Assembly (NCBI GenBank): GCA_002721705.1
Contig: PBLJ01000048.1
Coordinates: 1-64,000, forward strand
Length of the DNA: 64,000 nt
Source of the DNA: Opitutia bacterium
GTDB taxonomy: Bacteria > Verrucomicrobiota > Verrucomicrobiia > Opitutales > Seribacteraceae
Direction of reading: 5' to 3'
Shown: piece after piece, positions 1 through 8,169 of the stretch
Layout: every line of letters starts with the position of its first letter
Position numbering within the stretch: position 1 is the first letter of the stretch
The notes under the pieces: generated by a model
The model's input: the letters and a program-made list of their open reading frames with translations, nothing else
Told to the model about the DNA's origin: nothing
The model's database searches: none
Program-made: the position numbers and the translations under genes

Positions 1-303
1 CGAATGGGTATTGAGAAGAACCGTTGGGGCGGCGTTCGAACTCAATGCATCGGAATCTCTGTCGATGGTGGTGTTCGCTTCAAAGCTGTTGGTGTCGTTG
101 AACCGCCAGTATAGCGAAGGATCCAAGGCCGACACGGTGTCGGGAAAGCTGGCCCGCACGGTGATCGTGCCTTCCTCGTCCACCACGTAGACGTCATCGG
201 CAGCCACAGGAGCAGCTCCATCTGCAAAGCCCAAGTTGCAAAGGGAGGCAAATGAAACAAGCAGGGCAACGCTTCGCCGCAAGACGTGGACCTTGGGATT
301 CAT
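1..303 (-). CDS. Partial secreted/surface protein, N-terminal part only (runs off window start)
   Basis: Open minus frame from ATG at 303: MNPKVHVLRRSVALLVSFASLCNLGFADGAAPVAADDVYVVDEEGTITVRASFPDTVSALDPSLYWRFNDTNSFEANTTIDRDSDALSSNAAPTVLLNTHS. Signal peptide-like start; the 'YWRFNDT' stretch resembles the start of a LamG-like domain. Not in the ORF track because it has no stop in the window. Confidence 0.7.
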   Translation of the reverse strand, partial: MNPKVHVLRRSVALLVSFASLCNLGFADGAAPVAADDVYVVDEEGTITVRASFPDTVSALDPSLYWRFNDTNSFEANTTIDRDSDALSSNAAPTVLLNTHS

Positions 304-721
304 GGACTGAAGTTAAAATTTGTCATGGGCTGGGCAATTTTCAGCGGGCGGCATCCGTCAAAAAATGGATAAAATTGCCTTTGGGGCTGAAGCTGGAGCC
401 CAAAGGAAAAATCCTCCCTCTCGAAAAAGGTTTCTGGCGGAAATCTGATAGTTTCATGCAACTAATTTAGCCGCAAGCCAAGAAATCCCGCGGGTTTTTT
501 TCGTGTACCGACATCCTCATGCGCGCGTGGTTAGGACAATTAAAAGGTTACAAGGTATTAGCCAAAAAGGGATAAAACGTTACATTTTTTTTAAAAAATC
601 TCATCATGACCTCCCTAAGTCACTGGAATTCAAAATGAAAGGAAGCAAGTTATAGAGATAGATGCAAGCTTCTTCGGACACCTAACTGCAATATGCCGAT
701 TCAAGACAAAGAGAGCGAAAA

Positions 722-1141
722 TCAGCGTCTGCGAATGAAATGAAAACGCGGCACTGAGGATACCCTTCGAACCGGCTTCACCTTGCGTGGCAACGGTGGC
801 TTCGGCGTTCGCTTGACGAAGGGCACGCGAGAAACTCGCTTGACCAGTTGCGGTCGCTGCACCTTGGGAGCCACGCGTGGCAAAGGGGCTCTCGGAGCTC
901 GCTTCGCAATGGTTGTCCTTGGAACTGAGGGAGCAAATCGCACTCGGTTAGCTGAAGGAGCCCTGGGAGCTCGAGTGACTGACCGCACCTTGGGCACGGA
1001 GCGCGCCTTGGGCACGGAGCGCACCTTGGGCACGCTGGGCACGGAACGAGAGCGATAAGTCAAAGCAGCTGAGAGTTCCAAAATCCCCGTCCAGCCGATT
1101 GCTGTTGAAAGAATGAAAACAAACAAAGGTCGCAGCTTCAT
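722..1141 (-). CDS. Secreted, highly basic Val-Pro-Lys/Arg repeat protein
   Basis: 139 aa with hydrophobic N-terminus (MKLRPLFVFILSTAIGWTGILELSAA), then repeated RSVPK/RAPRAP units and no acidic residues in the mature part. Confidence 0.6.
   Translation of the reverse strand: MKLRPLFVFILSTAIGWTGILELSAALTYRSRSVPSVPKVRSVPKARSVPKVRSVTRAPRAPSANRVRFAPSVPRTTIAKRAPRAPLPRVAPKVQRPQLVKRVSRVPFVKRTPKPPLPRKVKPVRRVSSVPRFHFIRRR
987..1034. repeat. Short 18-bp tandem repeat (accttgggcacggagcgc) inside the basic repeat protein
   Basis: accttgggcacggagcgc / gccttgggcacggagcgc / accttgggcacg read directly at 987, 1005 and 1023. Confidence 0.85.
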
Positions 1142-1156
1142 GACACTTATATTTGT

Positions 1157-2311
1157 TCAGCTCTTCAATGCATTCAACAAAAACTCTGCGGGTTGATAAT
1201 CATGCAAGACGATTTCACAATCACCATTGCGTCGCATGCGAACCTCAGGCATACCGATGTCGGGAGTTTTTTGAGGCGCGTACAACACGTCGTCATGGGA
1301 GGCATTCTGTGTCTTCTTGAACAAGTCCGGCGTGATGTCGCCGCCCAAATGGTCGCTTCTTCCCGTCGCAACGTGACAGGTGCCAAGGATTTTCTCGTCT
1401 TGGATGTCTCGGCCTGAAAACGGCAGAACCTGGGTGCCAAAACCAAGTTCACCCAGTATTCCAGTGGCAGGATCTTCACGTAATTTCCGGTTGTGAGCCT
1501 CGACCAGCGAAACGTCTCCTGCAAGCAAGCGGCCCTCGCGAATTCGTCCCTCAACGACCTGCAGACAAGCAATCGTGCCGTCGGCGTACTGAAAAGGGAA
1601 AGATCCTTCGGCTGAACGAGGCACAAAGTAGACTTCGCCCGCCGGCAAGTTGGCCACGTCCGGTTTGCCCCTGGGGCACAGTCCGTGACTTTTCTGAGCC
1701 TCCTGCTGACCGCACTCGATGGTCAAGCTGAAGGTTTCCTCGGCATGAGAGAAATCCAATTCGAAGCGATCGGCATGAGTCATCGCGACCCGCAGTTTTT
1801 CGGTATTTTCGCTCACTTGACGATAATCCACCGACAATCCGCTCGCCAAGATGACCTCATTGAGCCCATGCAGAGTCGCTCCACGAAAGCCATGCGCCTT
1901 CGCATTGGCCGTCAAGGGAGCGGTCGCCGAATAATTCGTAATCGCCAAAATAAGGTCGAACTGCGGATAGACGTCGCGTTCCAAGCTCACATGCGTCCCG
2001 TTGGAATCCCAAGCGTCGTCTTCCATGTCGAGGTTACTTCCCCCGGTTTCGCGAAAGGCGTAGAATCCATTTTCCCGGTAGTTCAACTCGCCGAGAACAC
2101 CGCCCGCAAGTCCTTGGTGAAAAACGTCATGCGCATATCTCTGCACCGTCACGGAGCCGTCATCCAGGAAGGCCAAGTCTTTCATGCTGGCCTGGGGGTC
2201 CGGGAAATCGATGAGGATGCAGATTCGATCGCCTTCACCTTCTCCAGGGCCAAAGCAAGTGCTGAGCAAACGCTTCAAGGAAAAAGGAGGGAAAGAGAAG
2301 TCTTCATTCAT
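1157..2311 (-). CDS. M29-like aminopeptidase (leucyl aminopeptidase/aminopeptidase T-like)
   Basis: 384 aa; ANLPAGEVYFVP, GILGELGFGTQ, KILGTCHVATG and SHDDVLY resemble the M29 metal-site motifs. Confidence 0.55.
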   Translation of the reverse strand: MNEDFSFPPFSLKRLLSTCFGPGEGEGDRICILIDFPDPQASMKDLAFLDDGSVTVQRYAHDVFHQGLAGGVLGELNYRENGFYAFRETGGSNLDMEDDAWDSNGTHVSLERDVYPQFDLILAITNYSATAPLTANAKAHGFRGATLHGLNEVILASGLSVDYRQVSENTEKLRVAMTHADRFELDFSHAEETFSLTIECGQQEAQKSHGLCPRGKPDVANLPAGEVYFVPRSAEGSFPFQYADGTIACLQVVEGRIREGRLLAGDVSLVEAHNRKLREDPATGILGELGFGTQVLPFSGRDIQDEKILGTCHVATGRSDHLGGDITPDLFKKTQNASHDDVLYAPQKTPDIGMPEVRMRRNGDCEIVLHDYQPAEFLLNALKS

Positions 2312-2435
2312 GAGTAAGATTGATTTGCTGAGAAATGAGCAGGGAAGCCAAATGGTTTTCGTCGCCTTGTAAACGAGGAAATCACGAACTTATTGTTAAG
2401 GTCGTAAGATTCTAATAATAAAAGGAGAAATCTCA

Positions 2436-3218
2436 ATGCTGACTCGAAACCTAGACAAGGCAAAAGATGCCTTTCAGCACCGCGATCCGGATGCTTCTCG
2501 AGCGGCTCACGATCACGATACGTCGGAAGATCACAGGGATGGCGGTGGACGATACCTTAAAAGTTCGATTTACGGTTGGCCTCGACGGCATCATTACGAC
2601 TTTCGCGGTAGTGGCCGGTGCGGCCGGAGCTTCCTTGTCTGCCGGGATCGTGCTTATTCTAGGCTCTGCCAACCTGATTGCCGATGGTTTGGCCATGGCT
2701 TTTGGCGAATTCCTCAGTGGGAAAGCGGAGCGGGAATTTCATGCCGCCGAAAGAGAGAGGGAAACTTGGGAATTCGAAAATCATCCGGAAGGGAAAAAGA
2801 GAGCTGTTGGAACTTTACGTCGCAAAAGGTCTTTCCCAGGAAGATGCCGAGAGAGTCGTCGAGGTATTCGCCAAAAAAAAGACTTTATCGTCGACGTCAT
2901 GATGGTGGAAGAACTCGGCTTGTTCGAGGCCGATGACTCGCCCCTAGGCAATGCCGTCGCTACTTTCCTTTCCTTCAACACCTTGGCTTCGTCTCCTTGA
3001 TCAGCTAAGTATCCACCGAATGGCTGGAGTGGAAAGGGAATCAATGGGGAGCCGCTTGCGTCTTGACCGCCCTGCCCCTCTTTGGGCTTGGAGCCTTGAA
3101 GGTTCGGTTAACCAACCGATCCTGGCTGAGCTCCGGCATGGAAATGACGTTGGTTGGCGGGATTGCCGCCGTGGCCGCATTCGGCATAGGCCACGGGCTA
3201 AGTGGACTGGCTAGGTAA
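2436..3218 (+). pseudogene. VIT/CCC1-family transporter, disrupted by several frameshifts and an in-frame stop
   Basis: Homology-like segments in successive frames: HRDPDASRAAHDHD..GRYLKSSIYG (frame 3), GLDGIITTFAVVAGAAGASLSAGIVLILGSANLIADGLAMAFGEFLSGKAEREFHAAERERE (frame 1), RELLELYVAKGLSQEDAERVVEVFAKKK (frame 2), DFIVDVMMVEELGLFEADDSPLGNAVATFLSF (frame 1), GAACVLTALPLFGLGALKVRLTNRSWLSSGMEMTLVGGIAAVAAFGIGHGLSGLAR* (frame 3). Confidence 0.8.
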
Positions 3219-3220
3219 CG

Positions 3221-3994
3221 TTACCTGCGGGATCCTTGCAGACCTCCGCAAACGCCGCAATTACGCCCTTGAGGATTGGGGGTTAATATCCCGTTTCCCT
3301 TGGAATAAAAGGCACACCCCGGTCGATGTATCTTCCCTATGAATGATTGCCAATACATGATCCGGGCAGCGGAACCATTTTGGTTGCGGAGCAACGACGG
3401 CAAGGACGGCTTGGGAGCTGCATCCGCGGACCCTTCGAAATCATAGGCAAAGGACTGCCCCCAAACGCCAATCCGGTTGCGCTTGGCCCTAATCTGGGCA
3501 ATTGCGAATCCGCCTAGTCGCTTGGTGACTTTTTCCATATGCCATGCATAGCCGTTGGTAATCATGGCTCGGTTGAAACTGACGGAGTCCCCTTCCGGAT
3601 AAGCCATGACCTGCTTGTATCCGTCTGGGTCAAACTCACGCTTCACTTCCAGCTTCACCTTCAAGCCAAGTAAATGGTCTTCCGCAAACCGAAGCGCTTC
3701 ACGATAAATCGGTTGGTCTCTTTTAGGGCAACCAATGCCCCAAGCCTTGAGGCGAACCTCCAAACCACCGGCCTTGACGTGGAAAATGCCCGGCTCGGGA
3801 ACGCGCACAACTTCATAAAGGGGAGCCGCGGGTTTTTTCTTTTTATCGGTTGCGACTTCCTCGGGAACTGGCTTTGGAGCTTCGACCGGAGTGCCTGGTT
3901 GAGCCTGAGCCCAACCCGCTTGCGACCACGAGAATAACAAGAAAGCCGAGGTCAAGAGCTTGGCTTGGTATGAGAAAGAGGGTTTGCTTTCCAT
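3221..3994 (-). CDS. Thermonuclease (SNase-like) family protein with signal peptide
   Basis: VVRVPEPGIFHVKAGGLEVRLKAWGI...YREALRFAEDHLLG..VKLEVKREFDPDGYKQVMAYPEG..FNRAMITNGYAWH pattern of staphylococcal-nuclease-like domains; start taken at the second Met of ORF 3221..4003. Confidence 0.65.
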   Translation of the reverse strand: MESKPSFSYQAKLLTSAFLLFSWSQAGWAQAQPGTPVEAPKPVPEEVATDKKKKPAAPLYEVVRVPEPGIFHVKAGGLEVRLKAWGIGCPKRDQPIYREALRFAEDHLLGLKVKLEVKREFDPDGYKQVMAYPEGDSVSFNRAMITNGYAWHMEKVTKRLGGFAIAQIRAKRNRIGVWGQSFAYDFEGSADAAPKPSLPSLLRNQNGSAARIMYWQSFIGKIHRPGCAFYSKGNGILTPNPQGRNCGVCGGLQGSRR

Positions 3995-4124
3995 GAGAAA
4001 CACGAATGGAAATGGTAAAATGCTTTCTTGCCTCGGGCAATCGTTTTCTTAGGTTCGCTATCCCTCTGCTTCGATAAGTTGGTGGTTTGCCAACTAGGAA
4101 CAAGGAAACTCAGTACTTCGAAAG

Positions 4125-4802
4125 ATGAAACTCAGACAGGCAAAGAAAATCCTCCAAGAAGAGGAAAATTATAATACTCATCAAGTGGCCAAGGCGCAAA
4201 CCGTCATGGGACGCTGGGAACGTAACGAGCAAGCTTCGGCTGCAAAGAAGGAGGCAAAGGCTTCACAGGAGTCGTCAGGAGAGGACACGGAGGAGGAGAC
4301 CACGGATCCGATTCCCCCTGAAAGCTCGGAGCCAGCGCAAGAAGAAGCGCCCGACGCCGATGAGCCCGAGGCCGTGGAAGAGGCTGCTCCAGAGGGCGAC
4401 GACTCCGACGAAGAACCCGAAGCCGAGGCCGAGGACGACGAATCCGAAGAACCCGAGGCATCCGAAGAAGCTGCCGAGGAGGACGAGGAAGAGGCTGCTC
4501 CAGAGGACGACGACTCCGACGAAGAACCCGAAGCCGAGGCCGAGGACGCCGAGGACGACTCCACCGAAGAACCCGAGGCATCCGAAGAGGCTGCCGAGGA
4601 GGACGAGGAGGAGGCTGCTCCAGAGGGCGATGCCTCCGACGAAGAACCCGAAGCCGAGGCCGAGGACGACGAGGACGACTCCACCGAAGAACCCGAGGCA
4701 TCCGAAGAGGCTGACGAGGGGGACGAGGAAGAGGCTTCCCAAGAGGACGACGACTCCGGAGACGACAATTCTACCGACAAAACCGTTCAGGCTGATTCCT
4801 GA
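4125..4802 (+). CDS. Highly acidic Glu/Asp-rich repeat protein
   Basis: 225 aa; ordinary N-terminus (MKLRQAKKILQEEENYNTHQVAKAQTVMGRWERNEQA) followed by EEAAPEGDDSDEEPEAEAEDDE...EEPEASEEA tandem units. Confidence 0.7.
   Translation: MKLRQAKKILQEEENYNTHQVAKAQTVMGRWERNEQASAAKKEAKASQESSGEDTEEETTDPIPPESSEPAQEEAPDADEPEAVEEAAPEGDDSDEEPEAEAEDDESEEPEASEEAAEEDEEEAAPEDDDSDEEPEAEAEDAEDDSTEEPEASEEAAEEDEEEAAPEGDASDEEPEAEAEDDEDDSTEEPEASEEADEGDEEEASQEDDDSGDDNSTDKTVQADS
4380..4770. repeat. In-frame tandem repeat (units of about 111-120 bp) coding the acidic repeats
   Basis: 'gaggctgctccagagg' unit starts at about 4380, 4491 and 4611, with a degenerate copy near 4731. Confidence 0.85.
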
Positions 4803-4822
4803 TCAACCGACTCGCTCAAAAA

Positions 4823-5707
4823 TTGCCTAAGAATAGCAAGGACACCGAACAGCTCTGGTCTCCCTCCCTGCGGCGGGCGCGCCATCGATGGAAGGACAAC
4901 CGAGACCTCATCGAACAATTTGCAGAGCTAGTCAGGACAAATCCTGCTATTTATTCGGACGAGAACAAAGGGGTTGTTTTCCTGCTCAAAGCAGTGAAGG
5001 ATTTGCGACGCAATGGTTATGAAAATTCGGAATACACCGAAACCCTCGCTTTTTGGATAAGAGAGGAGCAAGAGAAAGCGGAAGAAGAGGACCCAACTTC
5101 CACCTCGGACCTGATGCCAAAGGAGATTCCAGAACAGTTGAAGGAACGTCTCGAATCAATCCGTGAATCCATCGGTTTGAAACCGAGACGGGTGTTCCCT
5201 TTCAATGGTGTCATGCGCGAGAAGAACCTCTTGAAGTTCGCCCAGAAAAGAGCCCAGCTTTTGCATGGCACCGATGACCTGTCCATTTACATCGAGAACT
5301 TGATCCGCAAAGATCACTCGAGTCTCAACGCTCCCTCCGGACTCATTTTTGATTTACTCGAAAGTTGTGAATACATCGTGCAACGTAATGGGTACCAAGT
5401 GTCCAAGAACTTCGAGGTCAACTGTTGCGACCTCTGGATTCCGGAAATCAGTTTGGCCATCGAGCCCCGCAGCGGCTTCGACCCCAAGGAAGAAGGCGAC
5501 CTCTTTCGTCTCTTGACTCTTAGCGTTCATCACTTTGATGCCAAGCGCATAGCGGTTGTGTTGCCGGATGACTTGGAAATGGCAAACTTCCAAAGTTGCC
5601 GATCCCTTCAACACGTCATCGACAACCTGCGAGTCCTGCACATCAGCGAATTGGATGCCTACGTCCGCGAGACAGGCTCCTTGGAGGAGAGCGAGACAGC
5701 CAACTGA
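4823..5707 (+). CDS. Hypothetical protein (294 aa)
   Basis: Long ORF (TTG start) 20 bp after the acidic protein stop; no confident family. Confidence 0.6.
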   Translation: MPKNSKDTEQLWSPSLRRARHRWKDNRDLIEQFAELVRTNPAIYSDENKGVVFLLKAVKDLRRNGYENSEYTETLAFWIREEQEKAEEEDPTSTSDLMPKEIPEQLKERLESIRESIGLKPRRVFPFNGVMREKNLLKFAQKRAQLLHGTDDLSIYIENLIRKDHSSLNAPSGLIFDLLESCEYIVQRNGYQVSKNFEVNCCDLWIPEISLAIEPRSGFDPKEEGDLFRLLTLSVHHFDAKRIAVVLPDDLEMANFQSCRSLQHVIDNLRVLHISELDAYVRETGSLEESETAN

Positions 5708-5740
5708 GTAATCCGGGCCCGGGCAAAGATCGAGACGCCA

Positions 5741-6304
5741 CTAGAAGCTGTCGTCTATTGTTTCCTCGATCAATCGTCCGTCCGGATCCCAACGGCGCAA
5801 TTCCCGCGGATGTAGATTCCCCTTCACCCAAACGCGTTCTTCCTTTTTCGCTCCATTGGGCCACCAAAAGGTGTGCGTCCCATCGAGATAATCCTCGGAG
5901 TAGTTGGCTTCCTGCAGTACGAAACCATTGGAATCGAAAGTGTATTCCGCTCCATCACGCAAACCATTGGCAAAACTGATCAAACGTATGCGTTTGCCGT
6001 TGTGAAGCTCTTCCGCGATGCCAGTGAAAGGGGTATCTTCATCGCCGATGTAATGCTTGCCCAACTTCTGAGTGAGTTGCTCGAGAGGCTGCCCCTTGGG
6101 TAGCTCGGACTCGTTCGTCCTTTCGTCCTCCGGTTCCTCCGAAGAGTCAACAGCGTCAGCCCTCTTGGAAACAGGTGCATTTGGAACGTCGGCTCGAGGT
6201 GGTGACTTGCGAGTCTTGGAATCAGGCTCACGCGTCATATCGTCCTCACCACATCCGCAAAAAAACGTCGCGATCAAAAAGAAAAGCCACCATACCGATC
6301 TCAT
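5741..6304 (-). CDS. MORN-variant/YwqK-like repeat lipoprotein
   Basis: Lipobox-like FFLIATFFCGCGED; repeats NGLRDGAEYTFDSNGFVLQEANYSEDYLDGTHTFWWPNGAKKEERVW. Confidence 0.65.
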   Translation of the reverse strand: MRSVWWLFFLIATFFCGCGEDDMTREPDSKTRKSPPRADVPNAPVSKRADAVDSSEEPEDERTNESELPKGQPLEQLTQKLGKHYIGDEDTPFTGIAEELHNGKRIRLISFANGLRDGAEYTFDSNGFVLQEANYSEDYLDGTHTFWWPNGAKKEERVWVKGNLHPRELRRWDPDGRLIEETIDDSF

Positions 6305-6305
6305 A

Positions 6306-6857
6306 ATGGAAAAAATAAGCGATAAAACACCGATCCCGCAATCTCAAAGCGGAAAGAAACTGGTACTGATCCGCCACGCCAAATCAAGCTGGGGCGATGC
6401 CTCGCTCGATGACTTCGACCGCCCACTCAACCCGAGAGGCTTTCGAGATGCTCCCGACATGGGTCAAAGGTTGGCCGAGAAACACCAAGTCCCTGATCAT
6501 TTTGCTGCCAGCCCTGCCGCACGCGCTTGGGCAACCGCTGAAATAATTGCCCAAGCCTGGAACTTTCCAGTCACGTCATTGCAAGTCGTGAAGGAAGCCT
6601 ACGAAGCTTCATCCTCCACCTTGATCGAACTCGTCCGGCACTTTCCCGCCGAGGCTCACTCGGCTGCCTTGACCGCCCATAATCCCGGAATCACGAGAAC
6701 GATCAACCTACTAGCCGGCATACGCATTTTCAACGTCCCGACCTGTGGTGTGGCGGTATTGCAGTTCCCCGTAGATAGGTGGACCTCCATCGAGGTGGGA
6801 ACGGCGGAACTGATCGAATACGATTTCCCGAAAAACCGTCCGACTGAAGATCCGTAA
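6306..6857 (+). CDS. SixA-like histidine phosphatase family protein
   Basis: KKLVLIRHAKSSW (RHG/RHA motif), DFDRPLNPRG, ASPAARAWATAEII, TAHNPGI. Start placed at ATG 6306 rather than the 6072 ORF start. Confidence 0.85.
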   Translation: MEKISDKTPIPQSQSGKKLVLIRHAKSSWGDASLDDFDRPLNPRGFRDAPDMGQRLAEKHQVPDHFAASPAARAWATAEIIAQAWNFPVTSLQVVKEAYEASSSTLIELVRHFPAEAHSAALTAHNPGITRTINLLAGIRIFNVPTCGVAVLQFPVDRWTSIEVGTAELIEYDFPKNRPTEDP

Positions 6858-6858
6858 G

Positions 6859-7119
6859 CTAGAACCGTTCCCGCAACAGAATATTGCGAGCGACGATTTC
6901 CAGCAGGTTGTCGTCCGGATAGTCGGGATCCGCCAAGCGAGCTTCCGCCCTGGCGATTGCACCGGGATCGCGATCATCGAGAGCACCTGCCTTCGCCTGC
7001 CTGACCCATTCCTTCATTTGGTCTTCCTGAGACCCTTCGTGAGGCAATGAGTCCGTTGAAAAGTTCTGGCCAAGCGCCCGTTCCCGTAACGGATCAGGAA
7101 GATTGTCAGCGGGCTCCAT
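6859..7119 (-). CDS. Hypothetical small protein (86 aa)
   Basis: Minus ORF convergent with the phosphatase; plausible composition, no family recognised. Confidence 0.45.
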   Translation of the reverse strand: MEPADNLPDPLRERALGQNFSTDSLPHEGSQEDQMKEWVRQAKAGALDDRDPGAIARAEARLADPDYPDDNLLEIVARNILLRERF

Positions 7120-7403
7120 GCTTCACTCCCTTCCGACGTAGGATACTTGCTCGAAAGAAAGCGAGGAGCGGTGATTCCGCTGATTTGGTATCGATTCCTT
7201 TACCACTGTATTCGAATGTATGATTAAGTTGATTCAAAGCCACGTCACCTTTCTCTGAAAAGAAAAACGTTTCGTTAACGGCCTTCATTCAACTCCCTTC
7301 GAATAAGACCCCCTGATTGGAGGCTGCTTCCTTGCAGCTAGGTAAAGAATCGGTTGCTAATAGCGCGGCTTTAGAAAAAATTCGGCTTTCACGAAAAGCA
7401 AAC

Positions 7404-8162
7404 ATGGTGCATTTTGTGTTCATGCCAAAAAAACCGCTGAAAGCCTATCGCAACCAAGAGTTCCTGAACAGCCCCGAAGCCCGGGCCATACGCGTGCAAT
7501 GCGAGCTTGTTGAACCTGAAAAAAGGTTTCGTGAAAAAGACGTCTCACATACCATCGTGTTTTTCGGTTCCGCCCGATGCCCATCCCTGGAAAATGCGAC
7601 CGACGAATTTTCCAAACGGCGAGCCGACTCTTATGAAGCCGCGAGAGCGCTGTCGCGCAAGCTCACGCAATGGTCCGACGAACTGCCCGACGCTTCCAAA
7701 CGGCTCGTGGTCTGTTCGGGTGGAGGTCCCGGCATTATGGAAGCGGCCAATCGAGGAGCCCGAGACGCAGATGGGCAATCCGTCGCTCTCGGCATCAGCC
7801 TGCCTTTCGAGCAAGGAGTCAACGAGTACGCCTGTCCGGATCTCAGTTTCGAGTTTCACTACTTCTTCGTCCGCAAGTTCTACTTCCTTTACCACGCCAA
7901 GGCATTGGTCGTGTTTCCAGGAGGATTCGGCACGATGGACGAGCTCTTCGAGTCGCTCACCCTCATCCAAACGGGCAAACTCGACAAAAAGCTCCCCATC
8001 ATACTGTATGACAAGGAGTTTTGGAATGATATCATCGATTTTGATCAATTCGCTCGCTGGGGAGTGATCTCGCCGGATGACTTGAACTTGTTTTCATTCG
8101 CCGACAACGTCGACGAGGCCTTCTCGCAAGTTGTGGAGGGACTCCAAGCCTACCATCTGTAG
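7404..8162 (+). CDS. LOG family protein (Rossmann fold nucleotide-binding / 'lysine decarboxylase' family)
   Basis: VVCSGGGPGIMEAANRGA and VVFPGGFGTMDELFESLTLIQTGK motifs (GGGxGxME, PGGxGTxxE). Confidence 0.85.
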   Translation: MVHFVFMPKKPLKAYRNQEFLNSPEARAIRVQCELVEPEKRFREKDVSHTIVFFGSARCPSLENATDEFSKRRADSYEAARALSRKLTQWSDELPDASKRLVVCSGGGPGIMEAANRGARDADGQSVALGISLPFEQGVNEYACPDLSFEFHYFFVRKFYFLYHAKALVVFPGGFGTMDELFESLTLIQTGKLDKKLPIILYDKEFWNDIIDFDQFARWGVISPDDLNLFSFADNVDEAFSQVVEGLQAYHL

Positions 8163-8169
8163 AAAAGGC

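Noticed and set aside
484-510. cccgcgggttttttt as a Rho-independent terminator
   Set aside because: Palindrome without a loop; stem too short to support.
4181-4780. 199-aa poly-Ser ORF and other long ORFs antisense to the acidic repeat gene
   Set aside because: They are mirror translations of the GAG/GAC repeat DNA; the plus frame has a sensible N-terminus and codon phase.
7106-7288. 60-aa minus ORF overlapping the start of 6859..7119
   Set aside because: Weak coding character and overlap; no motif.
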